Notes under the pieces: generated by a model
Seen by the model: the letters and a program-made list of their open reading frames with translations, nothing else
Database searches by the model: none
Told to the model about the DNA's origin: nothing
Source: Geomonas anaerohicana
Lineage (GTDB): Bacteria > Desulfobacterota > Desulfuromonadia > Geobacterales > Geobacteraceae
Direction: 5' to 3'
DNA length: 64,000 nucleotides
Assembly (NCBI RefSeq): GCF_016458305.1
Contig: NZ_JAEMHL010000001.1
Coordinates: 496,001 to 560,000, forward strand
In this document: piece after piece, positions 25,575 through 33,534 of the stretch
Layout: each line of letters starts with the position of its first letter
How positions within the stretch are numbered: the first letter of the stretch is position 1
Program-made: the position numbers and the translations under genes

Positions 25575-26411
25575 ATGTCTAAAAACACAAAAGTCTGGCT
25601 GGTCACAGGAAGTTCACGAGGACTCGGACGTAAGGTAGTGGAAGCTGCGCTCAAAGCCGGTTACACCGTCGTGGCGACAGCACGGAAGCCGGAGCAACTC
25701 AATGACTTGGCAGCCGAATATGGAGAGCGCCTATTTCCGTTAGCACTTGATGTTACTGACGCTGAAGCAGTACAGGCAACAGTAACTCAAGCTCACAAAA
25801 CTTTCGGTCAAATCGACGTTGTTGTGAATAATGCGGGCTACGCAAATACAGCGTCTGTCGAAGACATCACTCTCGACGATTTCACACAGCAGGTTCAAAC
25901 CAATTTCTTCGGTGTTGTGTACGTCAGCAAGGCTGTTGTCCCCATTATGCGCGAGCAGGGGCATGGCAATATCTTCCAGATTGCTTCTATTGGTGCACGG
26001 CTCTCAGGTCCAGGATTGACAGCTTATCAGAGTGCAAAATTCGCTGTTCGAGGGTTTTCCCTGGGGTTAGCACAGGAAGTAGCGCCGTTAGGTATCAAGG
26101 TTACCACCATTGAGCCAGGTGGAATCCGGACTGATTGGGCGGGAGCCTCAATGAACATTCCCCCTGTTAGTCCACCTTACGAACAGACAGTAGGCGCATT
26201 TGCAAAAAAGCTCCGGTCAATGGCGGGCAACGAATCGTCAGATCCGGCTAAAATTGCCAACGCGATCATCGAACTCGCAAACCGTGAAGACACACCATTC
26301 GAGATCTTAATGGGAGCGGATGCAGTCGAATATGTTGCCAACTCGGATAGCGCGGTTTCTGAAAATGATCGTAAATGGCACGACTTCTCCGTTTCCGTTA
26401 AAGCCGACTGA
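25575..26411 (+). CDS. Short-chain dehydrogenase/reductase
   Basis: 278-residue NAD(P)-dependent oxidoreductase of the classical SDR fold. Cofactor motif TGSSRGLG (about 11-18), NNAGYA (about 86-91), catalytic Ser in IASIGARLSG, YQSAK catalytic Tyr/Lys (about 152-156). An Arg after the second strand (ATARKPEQL) suggests NADP preference. An AAAGGAG site lies 8 bases upstream of the ATG. It is in the same orientation as the upstream tetR and the downstream NAD-binding gene, and all three are relatively AT-rich. The substrate cannot be inferred. Confidence 0.9.
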   Translation: MSKNTKVWLVTGSSRGLGRKVVEAALKAGYTVVATARKPEQLNDLAAEYGERLFPLALDVTDAEAVQATVTQAHKTFGQIDVVVNNAGYANTASVEDITLDDFTQQVQTNFFGVVYVSKAVVPIMREQGHGNIFQIASIGARLSGPGLTAYQSAKFAVRGFSLGLAQEVAPLGIKVTTIEPGGIRTDWAGASMNIPPVSPPYEQTVGAFAKKLRSMAGNESSDPAKIANAIIELANREDTPFEILMGADAVEYVANSDSAVSENDRKWHDFSVSVKAD

Positions 26412-26491
26412 AAGGGGTTATTTCATGATATGGCCGTGACCCCTGTTTTTATCGGTTGGAAAACAAGAAAAGCCGGTCAAGATGTCAGTGA

Positions 26492-26516
26492 CTCCGCTTC
26501 CTTGCCAGAAGCGGAG
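26492..26516 (+). terminator. Hairpin between the SDR and NAD-binding genes
   Basis: Perfect 9-bp stem CTCCGCTTC/GAAGCGGAG with a 7-base loop. No T-run follows, so it may be a weak attenuator within the cassette. Confidence 0.4.
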
Positions 26517-26570
26517 TGCTACACAAGATAACTTGTTGAACCCGTATTCACATTGAAGGGGCTCAATACA

Positions 26571-27266
26571 ATGAAAGTGATAATATTTGGCGCCACTGGC
26601 ATGGTTGGGCAGGGAGTATTGCGTGAATGTCTTCTTGCGGATGACATCGAGTGCATCCTGACTCTTGGACGCTCGCCTTCTGGTCAACGCCACCCGAAGT
26701 TGCTGGAACTGTTGCATACAGACCTATTTGACTACAGGGCAATCGAATCAGACCTGCATGGCTTTGACGCGTGCTTCTTCTGCCTTGGCGTGTCAGCAGC
26801 AGGGTTATCAGAAGCTGAATATACCCGATTAAGCCATGATCTGACTCTGGCGGCAGCACAGACGTTGGCTCACATAAATCCAAAAATGACGTTCACTTAT
26901 GTATCGGGTGCAGGTACTGACAGTACCGAACGAGGCCGTACGATGTGGGCAAGAGTTAAAGGCAAGACAGAGAATGCCTTGTTACGATTGCCATTCAAAG
27001 CTGTATATTTATTCCGTCCAGGCATTATTCAACCGTTACATGGCGCACGATCCAAAACGACCGCGTATCGGATCGTGTACACAATACTCAAGCCGCTGCT
27101 GCCTATACTCCGCGCATTGCTGCCCAATATGATATTAACAACTGAAATTATTGGAAAAGCAATGCTTGCAGTAGCCCGTCACGGTGCAGCCAAGGCAATT
27201 TTAGAAGCTCGTGATATTAATACTGTTGCACAGGAAACTGCTGTGGAAGATGACTGCCCCAATTGA
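26571..27266 (+). CDS. NAD(P)-binding Rossmann-fold protein (NmrA/epimerase-like)
   Basis: 231 residues from the ATG at 26571 (AAGGGG upstream; a TTG 18 bases earlier is possible). The N-terminus VIIFGATGMVGQGVLRECL is an extended-SDR dinucleotide motif (GxxGxxG). DACFFCLGVSAAG and FTYVSGAGTDSTERGRTMWARVKGKTENALL resemble the small NAD(P)H-binding proteins related to yeast YLL056C/HTATIP2. A catalytic YxxxK is not evident. It is third in the tetR cassette and shares its lower GC. Its function is unknown; an oxidoreductase acting with the SDR is a guess. Confidence 0.8.
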   Translation: MKVIIFGATGMVGQGVLRECLLADDIECILTLGRSPSGQRHPKLLELLHTDLFDYRAIESDLHGFDACFFCLGVSAAGLSEAEYTRLSHDLTLAAAQTLAHINPKMTFTYVSGAGTDSTERGRTMWARVKGKTENALLRLPFKAVYLFRPGIIQPLHGARSKTTAYRIVYTILKPLLPILRALLPNMILTTEIIGKAMLAVARHGAAKAILEARDINTVAQETAVEDDCPN

Positions 27267-27371
27267 CTCGAGAAGAGTGCGACCGCAGTTCAAAACGAAA
27301 GAGCGCCAACTTCAAGTGCCAGAAAGAGGGAGGGACGGAGGCGGTCCTTGTGAGGGAGCCGCCCCTTTATG

Positions 27372-28592
27372 TTAGGTACCCATAGGGAAGAGGTCGGGGA
27401 AGAGGTGTCCTGCGGCGTGCGCCGGGAACCCCATTCTGACGGGGCCTTTTGCCGAAGAAGATACGAGGAGGCCTTCAGCCAGAAGCTGAGCGAGGATGTC
27501 TCTACCCATGCGCGGGGACGGGCAAGCGGCGGCAGCTTGGCCACGGGTCATCTCTCCCCGGAGCAGCACTTCCTGGAGGATATGTGCGGCCTCCACCCTC
27601 AAGGCGGGATACTGATCGGGTAGTGGCGCCGGAGCCATCTTCAACTCGCGGAGCTTCACGTAGCCAAGGATCCTTCCCAAGAGGCCATCAAGGGAAAGCA
27701 TGGACGTCATGTACTCCACCTGATCAAGACAGGTCAGCAGGAAAAACTTGCAGAAAAAGATGAGTCCTTCGTTGGACAGGTTCCCTCTTCCGTCCAGGTC
27801 ATTTCTCCTGCCGGCATCGGCTACCGCCAATGCCTCCATGTATCTGTCCTTGCCGCGGGCCAAGCCTCGGCTGACATTCCATAAGCCATATCCAGGCAGA
27901 GAAATCGATCTTAAATAGGCGTCGGAGAAAAGCCGCGCAACCCTGCCGTTTCCGTCCAGAAATGGGTGGATCCAGACGAGCCTGTGATGAGAGGCGGCAG
28001 CGGCAATAATGGGTTCCAAGCCATGGAGCGTTTCGGCCTGGTACGCGTCGTGGAACCGAGCCAGAAACATCGGTAATGAGGCGTATTCCGGGGGGAGGTG
28101 TCTTCCTACCTCTACGTCACGCTCCCGGAATTGCCCGCCGATGACCTCTACCTTTTCCCCGGTCTTTTCGTTGGTCACCCAGCGCATCTCATCCGGGATC
28201 AGCTTGTAGAACTCGTCATGGACCCACGAGAGGAAGTGAGCTGTCGTAGGGTTGAAAGCCTCGGGAGTTTCTGCCGCCAACCCCTCTACGGCTCGCTGGC
28301 AACTGATGTGCGCCAAGCTCTCCAATTGGAGGTTGCGCCTCGCGGGGGCCTGGGAATAATCGGCGCGCATGGCGCGCTCGATCTCCACGGGGTGGGTGCT
28401 ATTGCCTTCGATGAGGTTGGAATAGTAGCTGTTGATGATCCGCACCAACTCGACAACCCCCTCTTGCGTTTTGGGGTGCAAGATGCCGCTAAGGACGGAG
28501 GAGCGGGAGAGGAGATCCCGCGCCAAGTCCGCGAGCTCACCCGAAGGATCGGTAGGGAACATAGGAAACATTTTGGATGGCAAGTCAGGCAT
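27372..28592 (-). CDS. Fic-domain protein with N-terminal inhibitory helix
   Basis: About 406 residues from the ATG at 28592 (a TTG at 28628 gives 418; neither has a good ribosome site). The N-terminal inhibition motif SNLIEGN matches (S/T)xxxE(G/N), and the catalytic Fic motif is HPFLDGNGRVAR. A C-terminal winged-helix-like region follows (GEMTRGQAAAACPSPRMGRDILAQLLAEGLL). Family members transfer AMP (or related groups) to protein hydroxyls, and the Glu of the inhibitory helix keeps them off. The nearest gene upstream on the same strand encodes a putative RHH protein, 308 bases away. The role in the island (regulation, toxin or defence) is not shown. Confidence 0.9.
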   Translation of the reverse strand: MPDLPSKMFPMFPTDPSGELADLARDLLSRSSVLSGILHPKTQEGVVELVRIINSYYSNLIEGNSTHPVEIERAMRADYSQAPARRNLQLESLAHISCQRAVEGLAAETPEAFNPTTAHFLSWVHDEFYKLIPDEMRWVTNEKTGEKVEVIGGQFRERDVEVGRHLPPEYASLPMFLARFHDAYQAETLHGLEPIIAAAASHHRLVWIHPFLDGNGRVARLFSDAYLRSISLPGYGLWNVSRGLARGKDRYMEALAVADAGRRNDLDGRGNLSNEGLIFFCKFFLLTCLDQVEYMTSMLSLDGLLGRILGYVKLRELKMAPAPLPDQYPALRVEAAHILQEVLLRGEMTRGQAAAACPSPRMGRDILAQLLAEGLLVSSSAKGPVRMGFPAHAAGHLFPDLFPMGT

Positions 28593-28936
28593 GACGTCAA
28601 TCTTATCGGCGATTGTCAGTTTAGTCAAACACTTTATTTTTTTCGATAAATTACAATACGTGCCTGTGGATAAACCTTATTTGCCGTCAATCCTTCCGTC
28701 GATCCCTCCCTTGTCAACAAATCGAGCTACAAAAAGTACTCGTTTGCGCCCTTTCCGGGGGTCGTCCCGCTGAAAAATTGCCGGTGCGGAGGGAGGCGTG
28801 CAGCGTGAGCGAAAGCGCCTCCCGTAGCACGGGCTGGGACCGTTTAAAGCTGCCGGCGCTTTCCGGCCGGCTGCTTTGGTCCACGATCAGCGCCTCTTTT
28901 TGGCATCCTTCCTGGGTGGCGGCTGGGGCACGCCTG
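28593..28936. other. Gap without a convincing gene
   Basis: About 340 bases between the Fic start and the small RHH-like gene. Open frames here are short and overlap on both strands with no ribosome sites. I see no repeat or terminator. It probably contains the Fic promoter, but no clear -35/-10 pair is visible. Confidence 0.5.
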
Positions 28937-29278
28937 TTAGTCGAAAGCCTGCGGACCAGCGATCCGTTGAAAGCGTGCATGCTCGGCTTGATCGTGGGCG
29001 ACCAGCTGTTTTTCCAAGACTTGGAAAAAGTGTCTTATCTTGTCGGCGCTCAGCGTTTTCTGATCCAGAAGCTCCACTTTTTCTATGATCGAGAGGGCCA
29101 AAACCTCCAGATTTTCGACGCGCTCCAGAAGCGTTTCCGGGAGATATACTTCCCGTTCCAGAGCGTCCAGCGCACCGGAAATGAGGTCTCCCATGGAGAG
29201 CTTTTGGGACTCCTGCAGTTGCATCAACCGCTCGAAAACCTCGGCAGGTAATCTCTGATTCATCTTTGTTTTTGCCAT
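28937..29278 (-). CDS. Small ribbon-helix-helix-like protein, likely mobilisation accessory
   Basis: 113 residues with GAGGG 9 bases upstream of the ATG. The N-terminal part (MNQRLPAEVFERLMQLQESQKLSMGDLISGALDALER) has the strand-helix-helix spacing of RHH DNA-binding proteins. The rest is helical with a leucine-rich stretch (LLERVENLEVLALSIIEKVELL) that could be a coiled coil. It lies downstream of the MobF relaxase remnant on the same strand, where conjugation accessory genes are common. That link is inference. Confidence 0.6.
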   Translation of the reverse strand: MAKTKMNQRLPAEVFERLMQLQESQKLSMGDLISGALDALEREVYLPETLLERVENLEVLALSIIEKVELLDQKTLSADKIRHFFQVLEKQLVAHDQAEHARFQRIAGPQAFD

Positions 29279-29388
29279 CTCTTATCCCTCTCAAGCGCTG
29301 GACCACCTGGTCCGGTAGTGATATCAACGACCTAGCACACTCCATGCGCCGTTCTGGCGGCAGTCTTTTTGGCCTTTTTCAAGGACTT

Positions 29389-29424
29389 ACACCTGATGCT
29401 GCGGCGAAAGGCTGCGTCAGGTGT
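29389..29424. repeat. Inverted repeat near the relaxase remnant
   Basis: ACACCTGA (29389-29396) and TCAGGTGT (29417-29424) flank a GC-rich centre. It could be a terminator or a vestige of an origin of transfer. The stretch 29279-29744 has no convincing gene. Confidence 0.4.
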
Positions 29425-29744
29425 ATAAGGAAAAATGAAGCTGAGCGGAAGCGAGGCTCGCCGTTAAAAAACGGGATGACCTGAGGCATTCCTAGCCAAT
29501 GATTATTTCGCAAGATCACCCTTGAATTTCCTCGGCAGTGAAAGCTCTGTTGGCGGTCCCGGCATCCTCTAAAGATAACCTCCCGCACTGAAGAGTTAGA
29601 CGGTCACAGTGAGCGGCGTAGCGAATGCACGATGTGTTCAAAAGGAAGAGTCTTCCTCGACCTGTGCTCCGGTCGCTAAATGACCGCGTGATCACCTGCA
29701 GCATCTCTCTGACGCCGAACACTCAGGGGACTGTGAAAGCTTCA

Positions 29745-30814
29745 GGCTCTCCTCCAGGTGATGCGCGACCGCCTTGCACTTCCTGTCCTCAGGGTTCTGC
29801 ACCCGGGTGATCTGCCTGAGCTGAGGGTCGCCTGCATGATGATCTCTGTCTAGGTGTGGCTAGTTGATTGACTCCCGAAGATGCACAGCAAGAGGCCCAG
29901 CGCCTGAATCTTCTGCATCTGCTTGGCAAACCCCATAAGGTGCAACTTCACGTGCCCCCTCTCGTTTCCGCCCCCTGGACAACGTCGAGCAGGCGCTCGG
30001 TCTGCCTTGCCCCGAGAAAACCGGCCTCGTCCACCCGGAGCACCATCTGCTGCTGCGGCCCCCATAGGCATGAGGATTTTTTTACCCCTTGCTACTACAT
30101 TGGTGGCTCCCGGTTTTGCCTCTGTAGGGCAAATTTGGAAGCCAGGTGTCCTTCTCGAAACTCTGGGGCCCAGGCGAGCGCCTGCCGGTACAAAAGCCCG
30201 AGGGGGCTCTGGTCCTGGAAGATGGCCTTCGGCTCGTTGGCTTTCCAGCTTCCGTCCTGGGCATGGACGACGTTCAGCGCGAAGACGTGGGAGTGCAGCT
30301 GCGGGTCGATGTTCCTCGAGGTGGCATGGTCGAACTTAGCGGCCACCATTCCGCCGTTCATGATGCCGCCAGGGGTCAGGCAGTGGCAGTAGTGCTCCTC
30401 CACGTGGGAAACCACCGAAAGCACCGCCGCGTCGTGCGCCTCCTTGATCCCGGTGACTCTGGCGACATAGGCGATGGATACCGACTTGGGCGCTGAAAAG
30501 GTTAGGTCGTTCCCGGCCCGGTGTCGCTCTACGAGCGCCCCCGTATCCGGATCCCGGAAAAGCCAGAAAGACACAAAACGATTACCGGCAGGATCCTCAT
30601 CCCTGCAGAGGACGCGGAACTCCTCCTCCTCCTGGACCGCGCCTTCAAGTCCAAGGTCCCGGCTCCCCCTGCCGACCCACAGGGAGTTCTCCCCCAGGGC
30701 GTCGCCTCCCAGATGGTAGTCCTCTTTGGATCCTCCTGCATGTCCTGCTGTCATGCCGGGTGAGATGGACATCATAATGAGGGGTCCATAACTGATATTT
30801 GCATTAGGAATCAA
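29745..30814 (-). pseudogene. Decayed MobF (TrwC/TraI) relaxase-helicase gene
   Basis: The 5' part (30814 to 30095) is an open frame with TrwC relaxase features: GRGSRDLGLEGAV, AGNDLTFSAPKSVSI, KFDHATSRNIDPQLHSHVF (the metal-binding histidines) and a single candidate nicking Tyr in KEDYHLGG. It stops early. Immediately downstream (about 30070-29870), in other frames, come helicase-domain pieces: VDEAGFLGARQTERLL (Walker B region) and LHLMGFAKQMQKIQALG (motif III-like). Near 29800 is DPQLRQITRVQNPEDRKCKA, resembling the next TraI segment. Several hundred residues between the relaxase and the helicase Walker B are missing and frames shift, so the gene is dead. It shows the element once had conjugative or mobilisable ancestry. 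Confidence 0.8.
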
Positions 30815-30959
30815 AAAGAATATTGGTAAAAATTAACAGAGGATGTCGGTTTGCCAAGGTTTCATACAGAACTTTCTTATTGTTGTTGGTTAACTTGACA
30901 TGCTATAGTGCTGCCCCTGATTTCTGTGATGGTTATAAAAATACTGGGGGAGTGGCGAA

Positions 30960-33356
30960 GTGAAAATATCTGAAGCACGCTTGACACTGTATGCGCTTAT
31001 TTCGGCGTTGGAATCGGATCTTAAAGCAATCATCCAGACCCAAGTTATTCCATGTCATAGGGACAGCAGCTTTATTGTTGACAAAAAACTTCGAGAAAAT
31101 GCAACAAGCCGATTCGCGAAAGATTACCCTGGTACCAGTCCCGAATGTAATTTTAACGAATTAGTGCATTACCTTGATTTTCAAGATAGTTATAAAGTCA
31201 TATTGCAGAACAGAGAGATACTTTCCGACGAATTTATAATGAAAATCCAGGCGATTGTGGAAAGGCTCGATTTAATTGTGCCAATCCGTAACAGGGTGAT
31301 GCACAATCGGCCTCTGCTGCATGGCGATTTAGGCTTTGTTTATGGCTTTGCTCAAGACATTTCAGCAGATGAAGATTTCAACTCCACAAGAAATGTTCTA
31401 CACCAAATCGAGTCTGATCCCACCTTTATATTGACTGTTGACCTCCCTAGGGTCGATGTTGAGAACGAGATTGTCTATAACAATCTGCCAATCCCAGATT
31501 TTGATGAAACGGGCTTTATTGGTAGGAAGAAGGACACGAAAGAAATAATAAAACTTTTGCTGGGTTCTACCAGAGTTGTGAGTGTGATCGGAGAGGGGGG
31601 GATCGGTAAATCAGCACTTATGCTTAAAGTAGCTTATGACATAGTTGATATGTCTGAGATCTGTCCCTTTGACATGGTGTTATGGACCACGGCTAAAACT
31701 ACCATGCTTACCCCTGCAGGTATCGTAGAAATAAAAGAGGCTATTGATAGTTTTCCCGGGATAGTCAGAAACCTTGCGAGTCACCTCAATCAGCCCCAGC
31801 ATTCCCTCACTGATAACATACAGGCAGTGATGGACGTGATGCAAAACTTCAAATGCCTACTGATAATTGATAACTTGGAAACCATAATTAGCGAAGAAAT
31901 AAAGGAGTTTATACGAGAGGCACAGTTGTACGCGAAAATTGCTATCACTTCTAGGGTGGGCCTGGGGGAGTTGGAGTACCCGCGTCACCTAGAGGGGTTG
32001 ACGGAGATAGAATCCGTGACTTTGATGAGAGAGGCGTCCAAAATGCGTAACGACGATGTGTTGTTGCGTTTGCCGACAGCACGACTTTCTGACATTGCAA
32101 AAAAGCTACACTACAACCCTTTGGCGCTAAAATGGTTTATTAACTCTGTTGCCTCAGGTCAGAGTCCCGACCAAGTACTGCTGAATAAAGACTCGCTGTT
32201 GGAGTTTTGTCTGTCAAATGTTTTCGACAAAATGAGCGCAAGCGCAAAAAAGGTTCTTCAGACAATGTTAGCCGCACGAACTGAGTTGACGGAAGCTGAA
32301 ATTATTTTTTATTCAGACATAGAAACGCTTGAGCTAAAGCGCGCAATAATCAGCTTGATATCTACATCCTTTGTAAAACGTCAAATTTGTAAAAGTTGCA
32401 CAGACAACGAATTGCTTTACTCTATCACCGAATTTGCGAGAGAATACCTTCTAAAATATCATGCCCCTGATAAAGAATTTATAGATGCTGTTACAGACAA
32501 AAAAAATAAACTTGTAGGAGCGACAGAGCAAGGCAAAATTACGAAGAAATATTATGAGTTCGGAGTCAACGCAATTGAAGCACGAAACTCGACTGAAACA
32601 ATAGCAGCAAGCTACTTGCAGCAGGCACTGCAACTGTCAAGGCAAAATAAATGTGAACCTGCACTAGAAATGATAAAGGTTGCAAAAAATCTGGCACCTG
32701 GATACTTTGAAGTGTACCGGTTGTCGGCGTTTATTAAAGCCATGACAAATGATGTGCTGGGAGCTGAAGAAGATTATCGTATGGCTCTGGAAATTGAACC
32801 TGATAATGCGAGGTTGAATTATTTTTATTCTGGGTTCTTGTTGAGATCTTTGAGTGATTCAACAAAGGCAACCGAATACATACAGAAGGCGTATTTGTTA
32901 AGGCCAGATGTTCCAAATGTGGTAATAGAATACGCCAGAAATCTTGTCTATCAAGGTTCATATGATGAGGGAATAGCACTCCTGGAAAAGGTCCTTAAAG
33001 AGAATCCAGATCTGCCGGTAAGAACATCAAGAATAGCAGGTACATTATTAATAAACTCGTATAGGAGATATGCAGAAAAAGAAGTGATACTGACTAAAAA
33101 TACAGGGGAAGCCTTCAAAAAGCTTCTGAGTTCTATTAATGTCTTTAAACTGTGCGGAGATATGCGGGTCATAGACCAAAAATTAATAGATGAATTCGGT
33201 AATACTGTCTCCGACCTGATCCGAATAATATCAGAAAAACAGTTGAAACATCTTTCCAAGTTTGTCCACCAGATTTACTCTGAAAATAAAAAATACTTGG
33301 ATAAGTCTGCTTATCTCCCTTATATCCTGAGGTACATTGCTGCTAATCCACTATGA
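30960..33356 (+). CDS. HEPN-STAND (NB-ARC-like) NTPase with TPR repeats, candidate anti-phage protein
   Basis: 798 residues, GTG start with GGGGGAG upstream. N-terminal helical domain (about 1-180) ends in the HEPN ribonuclease signature RNRVMH (Arg110, His115; R-x4-H). The STAND ATPase core follows: Walker A GEGGIGKSA (211-219, Lys217), Walker B CLLIIDNLET (Asp304), sensor-like AITSRVGLGELE, and NPLALKW (about 386) in place of the GLPLA motif. A winged-helix stretch (about 425-520) and tetratricopeptide-like repeats (about 550-700) come next. This is the layout of NLR-like bacterial defence proteins: repeats sense, the NTPase oligomerises, the HEPN domain cuts RNA. Codon use is AT-rich, unlike its chromosomal neighbours. 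Defence is inferred, not shown. Confidence 0.85.
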   Translation: MKISEARLTLYALISALESDLKAIIQTQVIPCHRDSSFIVDKKLRENATSRFAKDYPGTSPECNFNELVHYLDFQDSYKVILQNREILSDEFIMKIQAIVERLDLIVPIRNRVMHNRPLLHGDLGFVYGFAQDISADEDFNSTRNVLHQIESDPTFILTVDLPRVDVENEIVYNNLPIPDFDETGFIGRKKDTKEIIKLLLGSTRVVSVIGEGGIGKSALMLKVAYDIVDMSEICPFDMVLWTTAKTTMLTPAGIVEIKEAIDSFPGIVRNLASHLNQPQHSLTDNIQAVMDVMQNFKCLLIIDNLETIISEEIKEFIREAQLYAKIAITSRVGLGELEYPRHLEGLTEIESVTLMREASKMRNDDVLLRLPTARLSDIAKKLHYNPLALKWFINSVASGQSPDQVLLNKDSLLEFCLSNVFDKMSASAKKVLQTMLAARTELTEAEIIFYSDIETLELKRAIISLISTSFVKRQICKSCTDNELLYSITEFAREYLLKYHAPDKEFIDAVTDKKNKLVGATEQGKITKKYYEFGVNAIEARNSTETIAASYLQQALQLSRQNKCEPALEMIKVAKNLAPGYFEVYRLSAFIKAMTNDVLGAEEDYRMALEIEPDNARLNYFYSGFLLRSLSDSTKATEYIQKAYLLRPDVPNVVIEYARNLVYQGSYDEGIALLEKVLKENPDLPVRTSRIAGTLLINSYRRYAEKEVILTKNTGEAFKKLLSSINVFKLCGDMRVIDQKLIDEFGNTVSDLIRIISEKQLKHLSKFVHQIYSENKKYLDKSAYLPYILRYIAANPL

Positions 33357-33483
33357 CGTGCCTTAGTTCGTCAAGAGGCTTTGCAGCACAATAAACGGAA
33401 CGTGCACGTTTGGCAAGGATGCCAGACGCTAAATGTTAGGCCGGCACTGATATTTGTGAAAGCAACACGAGGAAGCAACCATA

Positions 33484-33520
33484 GCGCTGACCTGACCGAC
33501 AAGCTCTGTCGGGTCAGCGC
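33484..33520. terminator. Hairpin between the convergent NTPase and integrase genes
   Basis: GCGCTGACC (33484-33492) pairs with GGTCAGCGC (33512-33520) and CGACA (33497-33501) with TGTCG (33507-33511), leaving a 4-base bulge. It lies 15 bases from the integrase stop and may act in both directions. Confidence 0.5.
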
Positions 33521-33534
33521 CGACTCAATTCGCG

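Noticed and set aside
29389-29424. Integron attC site
   Set aside because: No integron integrase or gene-cassette structure nearby and no R'/R'' core sites recognisable.
29516-29722. 68-residue minus-strand frame as a separate gene
   Set aside because: No ribosome site, unusual composition, and it lies in decayed mobile DNA.
30878-30910. TTGTTG-18-TATAGT as promoter of the NTPase gene
   Set aside because: Plausible but weak, and alternative pairings exist in this AT-rich stretch; not strong enough to list.
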